This document shows positions 9,817 to 20,931 of a DNA stretch of 64,000 nt, in pieces. Both the position numbers and the translations under genes were made by a program. Below the pieces are notes generated by a model. It did not search any database and was not told the DNA's origin. It saw nothing but the letters and a program-made list of their open reading frames with translations. Each line of letters begins with the position of its first letter. Position 1 is the first letter of the stretch. Source of the DNA: Zhengitettix transpicula (Eukaryota > Arthropoda > Insecta > Orthoptera > Tetrigidae); NCBI GenBank assembly GCA_037074705.1, contig CM073591.1, forward strand, positions 162,468,032 to 162,532,031. Reading direction: 5' to 3'.

Positions 9817-10318
9817 GGCAATATACTGGCTTATAGGCAGAAGCTCGAAACTATCCCTGAATAACGAACTCCTAGTATATAAAGTTGCCCTCAAACCCAT
9901 ATTGACTTATGGAATATTATTATGGGGAACTACGTGTAAGTTCAATGTTGGCCTCATACAAACTAAGACGCTTCGTGCTATTAGAAACGCACCTTGGTAT
10001 GTACCTAATACTGTCCTGCGAAGTGATCTGTGCATCCGAACACCGAAAAGTAAAATTCAAAACGATGCCAAAGTAGAAAGACAGACTAAGTGCTCCTCAT
10101 CAACTTGTACATAATCTAATGTTAGTAGACGAATAACCTAGAAGAATGAAGTAACTCAAACCATCTATAAACACGTTTGACTAAAAATTGTATATTCTAG
10201 TATATTAATGTAATCCTAACTATTATGGTCCCTGATAAGCATGTACATTATATGAAGATAGTTTAGTGGAACCTTCCTTCGCAAGACTATTGTATTATTA
10301 TTATTATTATTATTATCT
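9815..10318 (+). mobile_element. Jockey-type non-LTR retrotransposon, 3' fragment
   Basis: From 9815 the sequence encodes the C-terminal part of a Jockey ORF2: LIGRSSKLSLNNELLVYK, then LKPILTYGILLWG, then LRAIRNAPWYVPN. These are the well-conserved thumb and C-terminal segments of the clade. About 200 bases of 3' untranslated sequence follow, ending in an (ATT)n tract. It is a typical 5'-truncated insertion. A closely related 3' half is at 49118-50075. Confidence 0.75.
10293..10316 (+). repeat. (ATT)n microsatellite at a Jockey 3' end
   Basis: Eight TTA/ATT units directly after the Jockey fragment, likely its 3' terminal tract. Confidence 0.9.
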
Positions 10319-10845
10319 GTAAAAATTAACTTAGTACCATAAATTTTGTTTCAATTTTTGGTATCGGCTTCTGTGTTATATCTCACTCATCAATCTAGGA
10401 AAATATATTAATTCTTCATCTAAAATTACTACTTTGTCGCAATGAAATCAGTATGGAGGTACAAGTGTTTGGGAACATTTGAGCAATTTTGAATATTTAA
10501 TTTAAAATTATTTTTATGTTCATTAATGCGGGTTTTAGCGTCACTTTGTTTGGCTTTTTACAGTGTGTTAAAAAAGTGTGGAATATTTTCAGACATAATA
10601 GTAACTATCAAAACAAGATGAAACGTCCAATAATCATGGGAAACGCATACTTTCTGTTCGAGTGGCTGAAAACTAAAGTGTCCAATATTGTGAGAGGTGG
10701 TAGTACACTTTACAATGAGCCCCATTTAATTTTGGTAAGATTTCTGATCTTAGTATCACCAAGAACGCCTCCCCATACGTTGTCACTTCACTCCTGCTAG
10801 TCAAGCAGAACAGACGTACGTTTTGTTTACTTCTTGCCCGTATGA
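10319..10845. other. No gene recognised
   Basis: AT-rich sequence. A 94-codon open frame at 10516-10800 has no recognisable domain and no coding-like composition. Confidence 0.4.
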
Positions 10846-11890
10846 ATGCCCAATAGTTCTACGAAAGTGTGTAACAACATCGGCAATTCATGTAAATTCA
10901 GCGCAGTACACCGATTGGTATATTCAACACTCATCATCCACTATCATCAGTCGTCACTACATCTCCGAGAGCGTCAGCATCACAACGCAGCAGCCCCACC
11001 TCGACGGCCCCGTCTCCATCATGATATGGATCTCAAAGGTGAAAACCTGAAGCAGCCTACAGCAGACTCTAGTGATCCACCTATCCCTCTCTCCCCAGTT
11101 TTTACAACAATATCCTAAAAAAAAAGGCATTCTCTCAAATACACCACCTAACATTCCAAACCTAACAACCACAACGCACCTCAAAAATCTCCACTCCTTA
11201 CATCAAATCGTTTTCAAATTTTTCAAAATGCAGAAGAATCCACCGATAGTGCCCCTCCCCCCACACCTCGCCAAGTGCTACCCCCTCCCATATTCGTCAG
11301 TAACAATAATAATGTAAATACTTTTCTAAACCTTTTAAAAACAATCTGTAGCGATAAATTTATACACAACATGTCAAATAACAAACTTAAACTAAAAACA
11401 TCTTCAATAAACGGCTTTACAGCAGTTATCAAATACCTCGAAGAAAACAATGCGGAATTTCACACATTCCAAGTGAGAGACGAGAGAAAGTTCAGAGTTG
11501 TCATTCGAGGCCTTCACCCCACTTCAGGTACAACAGTAATATTAACAGAAATTAAAGAATTAGGATTTTCACCCACCCAAATTCTACCCGTTAGATATCA
11601 GGTTACAAAAGCAACGCTTCCCCTATTTTTCCTGGGTCTATCCCCAGACCCCCAAAAACCATTCCATCTTTTAAATATCTACTCTATACCACTGTCACGT
11701 AAAAATAGAACCTCCAAAACCAAAAATATCAATTATCCAATGTATGAAGTGACAAGCCTTCGGTCACTCAAAGAACTACTGTCACAATCCCCCCCCCCCC
11801 GCCACCCGTTGTGTCCGCTGCGAATCCTATCACCTCTCTTCAAAGTGTCCTAACCCAAAATCCTCAACCCCAATTTGCACCAATTACAAA
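10846..11890 (+). pseudogene. Jockey-clade ORF1 (gag-like) fragment
   Basis: Several frames together read as ORF1. There is a Pro/His-rich N-terminal part (10846-11270), then a long frame from 11275 with a KYLEENNAEFHTFQVRDERKF segment and FRVVIRGLHPTSG. This is the PRE_C2HC-type signature of Jockey ORF1 proteins. It passes into zinc-knuckle sequence (RCVRCESYHLSSKCP near 11810) after a frameshift at a C-rich run (about 11790-11801). The first knuckle has Cys changed to stop. ORF1 proteins bind element RNA. The fragment breaks off at about 11890. Confidence 0.65.
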
Positions 11891-12009
11891 GGTTGGGGAC
11901 CGCTGGCATAATCGAATGATCCGCTATCGAGCGATTCTCATGATCGAGTGATTTAATAATCGCTCATTCATCCACGCTTACCCTAGATGATGCATGACAA
12001 GAACAACAA

Positions 12010-12291
12010 AAAACTTATTCATTCCTCAGCTACAATAGCTCATTCACGCAATTTAACTTCACGAAAAACGTTTCAGCTGATGTCAAACAGATTATTGCCG
12101 GAAAGTTCAATTCGTTGAGCAAACGTATTTATACGCTCCGGTCAAACTGCAGAAAACTTAAAACAGTTACAATTGCAGACGCACCTGTAAAGACTTATAC
12201 GCGTGAGGAGATCGCTAAGATCGCCCCGGAGTACAAAGGAAAGCTTGAAAACTTCAATCCAGACAAGAAACCCAAGGGCAGCACTCATTAG
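12010..12291 (+). pseudogene. Unrecognised coding stretch
   Basis: An open frame without upstream stop from about 12010 to a TAG at 12289 encodes a basic, helix-forming product (VSADVKQIIAGKFNSLSKRI, later YTREEIAKIAPEYKGKLE). GC content and codon use differ from the AT-rich surroundings. I recognise no family. Together with 12485-12859 it could be a fragment of a viral or mobile-element gene, but that is only a guess. Confidence 0.35.
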
Positions 12292-12484
12292 CCACGACGT
12301 ACAGGGCCGAAGTCGGCGAAGTTAACACCACCAGGAAACTTTCAGACAAAATCAACACCACAGAGGAATGACCCAATAATATCGGAGTCAATATTTGGTG
12401 TTGACGTTGCAGTTGTCGAGATCAAACCGCTTGAGAGCTTCACGATAAGCCTGGCCAAAAAAATTACCAGTAATAGCAGACGGG

Positions 12485-12859
12485 ATGTACCGTCAGCTCG
12501 GCGTAGATGAGAGGTCGATAGTTCGCATCGTCAGAGAAGAGCTGGCGTATTACACCACTAGCTTATTATGTCTAAAACTGCTAGAGGTAAAAGCTAAACT
12601 TGGTCGCCAAGCACTAACTACTGAAGAAAAGTCCATTCGAAAAGCGACGGACGAAGATGTCTTCAACGTGCCTCAGCCCATTTTCACATACTTGCGGGAA
12701 ATCGGTACTTATACCGACAGTATGGGCAAAGAGACCGAACTTGACATTCCAAAACAAGTTAATTTAACACACATCGAAATTATAATATTTGTCGAAAACT
12801 TTGGTGTAGTGTTCGGATTACAAACAGACTCTTGTAATTTATCAGACTGTATAAAGTAA
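12485..12859 (+). CDS. Uncharacterised protein, 124 codons
   Basis: The frame begins MYRQLGVDERSIVRIVREEL and includes LEVKAKLGRQALTTEEK, then VFNVPQPIFTYLREIG and DSMGKETELDIP. Up to about residue 98 it looks protein-coding in composition, and the tail after that turns AT-rich. It follows the other unrecognised coding stretch (12010-12291) by 200 bases, and the intervening DNA is also open in another frame (PGNFQTKS, IISESIFGVDVAVVEIKPL), so the three may be one broken gene. No known domain was recognised. Confidence 0.4.
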   Translation: MYRQLGVDERSIVRIVREELAYYTTSLLCLKLLEVKAKLGRQALTTEEKSIRKATDEDVFNVPQPIFTYLREIGTYTDSMGKETELDIPKQVNLTHIEIIIFVENFGVVFGLQTDSCNLSDCIK

Positions 12860-12869
12860 ATCTGTTTTG

Positions 12870-13690
12870 AAAACGAAAGCACCTATGGTCCGACACTCCG
12901 AACCATGGCTTGCACCAAACTCTTTCTTACCACGTGGCTGGTGACTGTAGCATATTGTAGCCGGTTCACTGTCTGCGACACGTCAACAATAGTGGCACTG
13001 TCTTTTGTGCCTTGACAATTGTACCACCCTTAAGAAAAATTTTTTTGACACCTTTATATTTAATCTGTCCATCAGGACAATAAGCAAATATAAGAAAAGA
13101 ATTATGGTGCGTTAATGGAATGAAATAATGAACATTTGTTGCAAATGAAAATATTCGCTGTTGCTAACGAATGCTTGGAATTTTTTAAGTTAATTAAAAT
13201 TTATATATATTATTATATTTAATCCGTGCCACTAAGTATAAGCTTAATTGAAATTGATAAATTTATTTATTAATTAATTTCGTACAATAATTCGTCACAA
13301 ATTTATTTGAGAAAGACAATGAAATACGATCGTAGGTAGTTGAATTACGAGAGCAGAAGTGAACTGTGAACTGAAGGAACTATAATTTATAAGTGAACAA
13401 TTAAATAATAAATATTAATGACGATTTGAACAGGGCACGAGTGAAGGGGGTGGGGGCTTATCTGTTCCATGAGTCGGGGTGACATTTGGAAATGATAGTA
13501 CGGACATGGTCCAATTAGAGGTGAGTTTGAAGTAAAATTAAAGAAATCTGTACCTGTACCTGTTTCTTTTCTAGTTTGAACTAGTGCGTTGTGGAGAACT
13601 ATTACAGTGAAACTTGTCTCTAGTGTTGGGCGTTAATCAATTTTTTTTGTCTTTACGCGTTAGTTTCAGTTCTCAGCCAGTGTCCAGCCA
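12870..13690. other. No gene recognised
   Basis: AT-rich sequence with runs of TTAATTAA-type motifs. The last part (13640-13690) may already be the 5' untranslated region of the Jockey element that follows. Confidence 0.5.
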
Positions 13691-13891
13691 CTCCCGATCG
13701 GGGCCTCTCCCCGCTCTAGTTGTTAGTTAGGGCATTTTCTGTATCAGGGTCCCGTTCACGTCGGATCAACCCGCGTACAGTAGGCAAAGGTCAGAACTTT
13801 CCCCACCCTTAGGAAGAGAGTGTTAGGTATATCTTTTTCCATTCTTTTTAACTTGTTGTTTTTATTTCTCTGAGTGTCAACAGGACAAGGC

Positions 13892-15275
13892 ATGGCGCCG
13901 GCGACCCGCACGGGTTCTGCCGGCAAAGGCAGCGGAACGAGGAAGGTTGTGGCTGACAGCCTCCGAAAGCCGCTGCCACCAGCCAAGAAGACGAAGCTGG
14001 CCCCGCAGGAGCGTGGCAAGCCAGCCGCAACGAGTCCAATAGCGCCCATAACCCCGCGGAGCGGAGCCTGCCACCCAAGCTCACCCCGCAGGCGACAACG
14101 ACGAGCAACGAGCCATTCGTTGCAGTGCGGAACGGAGCCAAGCAGCCTACGACAAGTGCGAGAGAAGAAGTGGCTACGAGCAACAGCTTCTCAGTGCTGG
14201 CGACGGCTGTGCAGCAGCAGACCGACGAACCTAGGAAGGAGAAAAGGAATGGCTACAACATTCCCCCTATTGTAGCCAAGGTTCAGGGGCAATACCACAC
14301 ATTGACCCGAGAAATCGGGAAACTATGTAAAATTGTACCTGACATAAAAATTATTTCAGGTGGCGTCCGAATCAGGACGAAGTCGTCGGAAGACTACGTT
14401 GCCGTCTTCGACTTGATCAAGTCGAAGAACATCGAGTATCACACTCATTCAGCAATGAAAAACCTCAAGATGGTGATACGCGGCCTCCCCCTGGAAACTC
14501 CAGTCGACGACATCAAGGAAAAACTACAAGACCAGTCGTACAACGTAGAATCGGTGCATCGCCTGACGCACCCAAGGACAAAGGAACCGATGCCACTATT
14601 TTTAATAGTGGTTCAGAGTAAGCCACAGAATGTGGCATTGTATCAATTAACGAACTTGTTTAGCATTAAGGTTACTGTGGAAAAGCTTAGGGCCAACCGC
14701 GGACCACCGCAATGCTTTAATTGCCAGATGTTCGGTCACGTGTCCAAACACTGCACGCGACTCCCGCTCTGCGTCCGATGTGCTGGTGCACACGAGACGA
14801 GGAGCTGCGAGTTGCCCAGGACGGGGATCGGGCAGCATTGAAGTGCGGCAACTGCGGACAGCCCGGCCACACTGCAAATTGGAAAGGATGTGAAAAATAC
14901 AAAAACTATATTAAAATGTTTTAGAAGAAGAAGACACCGAAGATCTCCACTGGCGTCAGCTACGCTGACATAACCCGCGGGAAACGAGTGGGGCAGACCG
15001 CTCCTGAAGAAGAGGACCTGCCGACCACCCCTGCCGCGCTTCAGGAACCGCAACAGGAGCCACAAAGGACACAACAGCCGGCGAGTCAGGAACCTCTCCT
15101 AACCGCAGCCGGAATACAACAGATGATGGCCGAATTCAGGAAGGAGATGCAGGCCATGATCATGCAGGTGACAGTATCCTTCAGCCAAATGGCAGTTCAG
15201 ATGTTTCGCTCTATGATGGGGCAACCCCCAGCCAATGGAACCCCAGGCGCGGAGTCAAATTATGGGTTTTAATAT
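13892..15275 (+). pseudogene. Jockey J1 ORF1 (nucleic-acid-binding gag-like protein)
   Basis: ATG at 13892 (MAPATRTG) opens a basic, Ala/Pro-rich N-terminus. The frame slips near 14060 into FVAVRNGAKQPTTS, the PRE_C2HC-like segment (LKMVIRGLPLETPVDDIKE, about 14460-14520) and two zinc knuckles: CFNCQMFGHVSKHC (about 14712) and CVRCAGAHETRSC. A second slip near 14800 leads to CGNCGQPGHTANWKGC and a Gln/Pro-rich tail with a Met-rich helix (MMAEFRKEMQAMIMQ), ending at 15272. The protein would coat element RNA. Two frameshifts and one in-frame TAG at 14922 break it. Confidence 0.75.
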
Positions 15276-17924
15276 CCGTATTTCTGCACTTGGAATGCCA
15301 ACGGCATAGTGAAACAGACTGCCGAATTTAGACAGTTCCTAACTAATGAAAACATCGATGTTTGCTTTGTTTCAGAAACCAACCTGAAGCCAGACGTAGC
15401 GGTTGGAGCCGCCGACTACAACTGCTACAGCACGGACAGGCCAACAGCCAGAGGAGGAACGGCGATATACATCAAGAGGTGCATCCCGAACTACTTCTTC
15501 CCCTTGCCGCCGACGCCGACCATCGAGACGACAGGAGTGGTACTGCAGATGCGCGACGGAGAGGTCCTCGCCGTCAGCTCCTACCACCCGCCAGCGCATC
15601 GAATCGCCAAGGACGACGTCGAGAGGATTCTGGATCAACGGAGGAAGGTCGTGATCATGGGCGACCTAAACGCCAAGCACACGCAATGGAGCTCGCGTGT
15701 GTGCAACAACAGTGGTATCACGTTACGGCGAGTTATCAAGCGCGGAGTGCAAGTCTGGGCCCCTGAGGATCCGACTCACTACCCGCTTGGTGGACGAGCC
15801 CCAGACGTCCTGGACATAGCCGTAACGAAGGGAATAACAGGTATCTGGGAGTGTTTTACACAACAAGCACTGTCGTCTGATCACAATCCCGTCATTTTTA
15901 GAATGCAAGCGGACATCGACCTAGCAGAAGCCCCGAGAAACTACAAGGATGTCAACTGGGACAAATTCAAGAAAGGACTAGCTGCCTCCATCCCGGAAGC
16001 TCCAGACGCAGAGGACACCGAGTCCGCAGTGGAGTTCATCACGGAGATGACCGTCCACTGCGCCAACGAGACCTCCAAACCAAGAAGACCCATCGGGAGA
16101 AGGACGACAGACCTCCCGGAGAGCATCCTAGACCTCATCAGAGAGAAGAACAGAGTCCGGAAGTTCTGGCAGGACACGAGGGACAAACCGGCCAAAGCCC
16201 TGATGAATCGGCTGGTCCGAGAAATCAGAACTGCGACCCAGAAACTCAGAGATGAGCAATGGGAAGCACGGCTGGCGGGTCTCAACGTGGCCGACGGAAC
16301 TCTCTGGCAGGCTACAAGACAGTTTGTCAAGAAAAGGACCCGGATACCACACCTGACAGGCAACAACGGCACGGCGTACAGTAACTCTTAAAAGGCCGAA
16401 GCACTAGCAGACGCCTTTGAAGGAAACTTTCGCCCTGTCGAAAACCCCATAGACCTAGAACAAGTTAAATATGTAAATAGGTACTTACGTAATTATTCTT
16501 CCAGGGACCAGGATGAAGATCACGAGATCCCAGAAGTTACTACAGAGGAGCTACGGGGAACCATCCGGAAGCTGCCTACCAACAAAGCGCCAGGATACGA
16601 CGGACTACCGAACATCCTCCTCCGCAACCTACCACCGGAAGCAGTAGACTACATCCGTGACATCTTCAACGCCGTGCTGAGACAGCGGAGATTCCCACAG
16701 ATATGGCGGCATGCTGTCATAGTCGCCGTCCCGAAGCCAGGAAAAGACAGGAAGGACCCGAATAACTATCGGCCAATTTCTCTTTTACCAACTCTCTCGA
16801 AAGTTTTCGAGAAGTTGCTATTAATAAGATTACAGGAGCATCTAGATGAATTGAAGCTAATTCCCTCATTTCAGTTTGGTTTCAGGAAACACCTCTCAAC
16901 GACGCAGCAGATCATGAGGGTCGTCGAGACTGCGTCACTCGCCCTGAACAGTAGGAAGCACTGCGGAGTGGTGCTTCTGCATGTCGCTAAAGCCTTCGAC
17001 TCCGTATGGCAGTCGGGGCTGATGTTCAAATTGGCACGCTCAGCCGTACCAAGTTGTTACGTGCGCATCATAGGGGACTACCTGCAGGCGCGAACCTTCA
17101 TAGTAAGGGTGGGTAAGCGGAGTCCACGAGGAGGGACATCCTGGCCGGCGTCCCACAGGGCAGTGTGCTCGGGCCTGTCCTGTACACGATCTTCACGTCG
17201 GACATCCCAAAACCGGGACATGGAGTTGACATCGCCACCTACGCAGATGACACCGCACTCTACGCTGCGTCGAACGACCTGCACATCGTGGGAGCTCGCC
17301 TGAACACGGGCCTAGAGAAGATCCAACGCTGGGCCACAACCTGGAGGGTCAGCATCAACGCAACGAAAAGGCAGGCGCTGATGGGTCACAAGGCGAAGGA
17401 CCGGGGACAGGAAACACGTCCTTCGTCTATTTGGTGAAGTAATCCCGTGGACCACGAAGGCCAAGTACCTGGGGGTGACCCTGGATACAATGCTAACATG
17501 GAGGTACCACGTTAAAGAAGTTGAGAAAAAGGTAGGAGCAAGGCTAAATGTACTGTACCCGATTTTTAACCCTAGGTCGAAGCTGGCGCCGAGAGTGGGG
17601 CTCTCCATCTACATCTCACTCATACGCCCGATCATCGAGTACGCCTGCCATGTGTGGGCTCCCATCGCAGAGACTCACCTAAGGAAGCTGATGGTGCTGT
17701 AGAGACGCTGCCTAAGGAGAGCCCTAAACCTGCCACCACGGATGTCAAACGAGGTAGTAAGGGGCATGTCAGGAGTCGAGCACCTGTGGGAGCGGGTCCT
17801 CAGAACCTCTGAGCGATTCTACCGCAGTGCGCATGATTCCAGTAATGAGCTGGTCTCATCACTAGAACGATACGACCCTGACAAAAAGGTAAACAGGAAC
17901 CGACCACTGTCGATCTTCGTGTAA
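15262..17924 (+). pseudogene. Jockey J1 ORF2 (endonuclease and reverse transcriptase)
   Basis: The N-terminal apurinic-type endonuclease reads ISAWNANGIV (frame slip near 15290), VSETNLKPD (catalytic Glu), GGTAIYIK, MGDLNAKHTQW (catalytic Asp/Asn) and SSDHNPV (catalytic His). RT follows: NKAPGYDGL, PNNYRPISLLPTLSK, LLHVAKAFDSVW, GVPQGSVLGPVLY, YADDTALYA and KYLGVTLD. Lesions are TAA at 16389, a frameshift near 17115, another near 17410 and TAG at 17700. RT motif A has His (codon 16980-16982) where the family has the catalytic Asp. It ends with RPLSIFV and TAA at 17922. Confidence 0.85.
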
Positions 17925-18200
17925 GGTAACAACAGGTTTTGAAATCTCGTACAAGCTTTTTACACTTGTACGCTGTAAAGTTATTTATACTTCTTTATAT
18001 TTATAATATTCTCTATAATCCCCTATAAGATCCCTTTCCTATTAAACCATAACGGGGAAGAAGCGAGGACGGCATGCCAAAGAAGAAGCGGCAGCACAAT
18101 GGAATGAATCCAAGAATGAATGTGTGAAAATGTTAGGATGCCTTTAAGGCAAATCATTTACGATGTATGAATCCAAATAAGCGACATTTAGTTATGACAA

Positions 18201-18506
18201 ATGTTAGTATGTTTACGTCTTCATTTCAGAGTAGATTCCAAGAGGAAGGAACTCAGAACAAAACTACAGGAGGCTGGACATCCAGTAAGTCGTCGCTGCT
18301 GCTTCGGTAGGAGCAACATCTGCAGCAGCGGAGCAGCCGGACTTCCTCGAAGCTCTACTACTTCCTCATCCGAGGAAAGCGGAGCGCCGAGCAAGTCTCA
18401 GCTTGTCTTCGGACGCAGCGACCTTGTCTTCGGACGCAGCGACCTTGTCTTCGGACGCAGCGACCTCGCCTTCGGACGAGAAAGCAGCACGCAGCGGACC
18501 TACTAA
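18201..18506 (+). other. Short open frame ending in LVFGRSD heptad repeats
   Basis: A 101-codon open frame, Ser/Arg-rich, with four 7-residue repeats (LVFGRSD x3, LAFGRES). It sits between the 3' end of Jockey J1 and the 5' untranslated region of Jockey A. I recognise no domain. It may be part of a Jockey untranslated region, or chance openness caused by the repeat. Confidence 0.3.
18402..18480 (+). repeat. 21-bp tandem repeat, almost four copies
   Basis: CTTGTCTTCGGACGCAGCGA-type units start at 18402, 18423, 18444 and 18465, the last diverged (CTCGCCTTCGGACGAG). The period is a multiple of three and keeps one frame open. Confidence 0.95.
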
Positions 18507-18801
18507 TTATCTTTATTCTCTTTCAGCGACTATCGCATTTGTTTCCTAGCAATAAGTGCTCGCTTATTGTGGAAGCAAAGGCTCTTCCACCCCAATCTTT
18601 TACCCTTGTTGGGGGCTAGCCCCACATAGTGTTAGAGTACGGATTTCTCAGTGCCAGCGGCCCCTTCACGTGGGATAACTGCGCGTACTGTAGCTGTGGT
18701 TAGATTTACCCAAGTCCTCCATACACAACATCCTCTATCGGAACATCTTATCGAAGAAAGGAAAGAAAAAGAGACTGGTCTCCGGCTGCCAACAGAGGAG
18801 G

Positions 18802-19787
18802 ATGGCGACCCCCCTCCGTTCTGCCCGCAGCTTGGAGACCCTTGCTGCCGCTCCAATCCAGGCTGCACGACCTGCTGAATGGCAGGTCGTAAAAGGAAAA
18901 AAGCAGAGTACCCCAACAGGAAGTCCTGGGGTATCTCCACTCATAATCAATAAACGCAAACAGACGACCCCAAACACGAGATCTCCAGGACTGAACTCAT
19001 ACTGAAGTCCACAGCACGGGCCAAACCCCAAGCCCAAGCCAGCACAAGCACCCAGAACGCCCCAGTCCGATCACACACTACCAACGCATTGCCCGCAGAA
19101 GTCTTGACGCCAGTCGTAGCGGATAACCACGGCGATCTGGGCGCGCTGAACCAACGGTTCATGGCGCGCTACAAACCGCAGAAGTTCTATATGAAGCGCC
19201 GGGATAACTGCACGGCATTCTACACGTCCACCAAGGACGACTACAGGAACTTGCAAAAGTTCTTGAAAGTCGAAAAGGTGGAATATTCAGTTTACTTTCT
19301 CCGCGACGTACGTATGCGGCAATACGTCGTCCGGGGCATTCACGAGACTATGAGTAAAGAATCGGTAGTGGAGGACCTGAGGCTACAGGGCTACCTCGCC
19401 ATGAACGCCTGGCAAATGCGTTCAAACGCTGACAGGCGAGCCCTCCCTATGTTCATAGTCGAGCTGGAAGACAGCCCGTCAGCAGACGAGATCCTAAAGC
19501 TGGATCTAGTGCTGTACCAGAGCGTACGTGTTGAAAATTTCAACACACCCCCAAAGCCCTTGCAGTGCTCCAATTGCCTGCGGTTCGGACACAGCGGCCT
19601 ACGCTGCCACGCACGCCAGGTGTGCAAGGTATGCGCCGGCCATCACGCTGTGGCCAACTGCAAGTTGGAGTCGGGCGGCAAAAAGACCTGCGCCAACTGC
19701 AGAGGCGACCATTCTGCCCTTTACAGGGGTTGCCCTGCATACAAGGCAGAGCTGCAACGGAGGAAGGAGGCGTTGCGTAAAGGCTAG
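18802..19787 (+). pseudogene. Jockey A ORF1 (zinc-knuckle gag-like protein)
   Basis: The start MATPLRSARSLETLAA at 18802 is followed by a short acidic/basic linker and a frame slip near 19000. From 19089 an uninterrupted 232-residue frame holds a YTSTKDDYRNLQKFL segment, VRMRQYVVRGIHET (PRE_C2HC-like core), ALPMFIVELED and three Cys/His knuckles: CSNCLRFGHSGLRC, CKVCAGHHAVANC and CANCRGDHSALYRGC. The layout is standard for Jockey ORF1, which binds element RNA. A second copy of its front half, with a deletion, is at 34690-35147. Confidence 0.75.
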
Positions 19788-19959
19788 CTCCTCTGCCAGC
19801 TTACCAGGCTGCTAAACCCGCCCACTCAGCCTACGCGGTCCGACCCCCCGGACGGTCCTTCGCCGCAGCCGTGGCAAAAGCCCCTACACTGCTACACCTG
19901 CTCAGGTCCCAGAACAGGCCCCCTCTACAACAACACTGGAACAGCCAGCCACCACATCG

Positions 19960-20100
19960 AAAACTCAAAGCGCTAGTGAACGCGCGGATAAGATCCACTT
20001 TACACAACACGCAGTTTACCGCTCCGACAGACAAGACGGTCGAAGAGCCGGAGGAACTGCAATCATAGTAAAACAAGACATCGCCCATTCGCTTGTACCA
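19960..20100 (+). pseudogene. Jockey A endonuclease fragment
   Basis: Frames near the junction read HAVYRSDRQDGRRAGGTAIIV, the middle strand of an apurinic-type endonuclease (GGTAI[IY] signature), and break at 20100 where an LTR begins. The endonuclease N-terminus (WNANGL-type start, catalytic Glu) is missing, so a deletion joins the ORF1 end to this piece. Confidence 0.6.
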
Positions 20101-20369
20101 AGTTATGTATATTAATTTATTCACGCTCTCAGAAACCTCGAGACCGACCAGAGCTCCATTAGAACGCGATAACAAGAAGGTCTCTTTATCTCAATAGAAC
20201 AGACTCAGCTCTGTATTCTTTGTTCATATTCAGATATATAAGCATTATGATTAAACGACGCACTCAGTTCCAGTCTTGAAGTCACTGCGTGCAGAACCTT
20301 TGTAACTTGTATCAATTGCTCAAAATAAAACTTTTTAAAAAGGAATGTTTTAAAGAAATTTACTTAACT
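20101..20369 (+). repeat. 5' LTR of errantivirus B
   Basis: Starts AGTTATGTATATTAATTT and ends ATTTACTTAACT. It contains TATATAAG and a polyadenylation signal (AAATAAAA, about 20324). Confidence 0.9.
20235..20269 (+). promoter_or_regulatory. LTR core promoter: TATA box and initiator
   Basis: TATATAAG at 20235-20242 is followed about 31 bases later by TCAGTT (20264-20269), the arthropod initiator consensus. The same pair with TATATATA and CCAGTT recurs in element C (about 24568 and 24597). Confidence 0.6.
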
Positions 20370-20376
20370 GGCGCAG
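20369..20376 (+). promoter_or_regulatory. Truncated primer-binding site of element B
   Basis: TGGCGCAG continues directly with GTGTAAACA. Element C has 13 more bases (TCGGTAGGACAAG) at this point, so most of the tRNA-complementary site is lost. Confidence 0.7.
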
Positions 20377-20700
20377 GTGTAAACAACACAGTCGAAAATT
20401 TCAAAATACTGAAATTCAATTCGTTTAAATTGTGTTGGTCGATTTTAATCGTTCAAAACACCGTCCGAACATAACAACGAGGTACAAGACGAATCTGCAC
20501 AAGACTCTACTGAACTCCTTCGCTACACGGCGAACCGCATAGCGAGCCAGGAAGAAGATTGGAAAACCGGTGGGCCCACGTAACAGTGTCAGCGTCCATC
20601 AACAGGACAATCCTCAACCGTAACGAGAGTCGTCACCACAAATGAAGATTACGATTTTCACAGTTGTTATACTGTCAACGTAAGTCTCCAAAAGAATTTA

Positions 20701-20820
20701 AATTTGTTCACAATCACTGCAGAAATCTTGCATATTCACTGAACTTATAATTAAAAATTAAATTTGTTCACAATCACTGTGAAAAACTTACACATTCACT
20801 GAACTTTTAATTAAAACTAA
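20701..20820 (+). repeat. 60-bp tandem repeat in the leader of element B
   Basis: Two copies of a unit beginning AATTTGTTCACAATCACTG. The core TTCA.AATCACTGCA...ATTCACTGAACTT is shared with the leader repeats of element C. Confidence 0.9.
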
Positions 20821-20931
20821 CATATAAGTTAGTAACTAACATAGATATTAGTAAAAGTGTTTTGAGTGAAAGTCACAATAGCAAACATAGACAATTTAGT
20901 ACAATCTTTCGAAAAACTAAAAATCGAAAGT

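Larger units (their letters stand above)
13690..18200 (+). mobile_element. Near full-length Jockey-clade element J1
   Basis: A 5' untranslated region (with a CCGTTCACGTCGGAT block), ORF1 (13892-15275), ORF2 (15262-17924, endonuclease then RT) and a 3' region without introns or LTRs make up a standard Jockey layout of about 4.5 kb. GC content is clearly higher than in the flanks. A related 5' block (CCCTTCACGTGGGATAACTGC) precedes element A at 18660, so the two are sister families. Frameshifts, stops and a catalytic substitution in RT make it inactive. The exact 3' end is unclear; no clear poly-A or target duplication was found. Confidence 0.8.

Noticed and set aside
10516..10800. 94-codon open frame as a host gene
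   Set aside because: No recognisable domain, AT-rich, no splice or regulatory context.
15403..15766. Arg-rich alternative open frames over the Jockey endonuclease
   Set aside because: Out-of-frame translations of GC-rich endonuclease sequence; the real frame shows catalytic motifs.
18065..18110. PKKKR-type nuclear localisation peptide after Jockey J1
   Set aside because: It follows the ORF2 stop and lies in an untranslated region; chance occurrence is likely.
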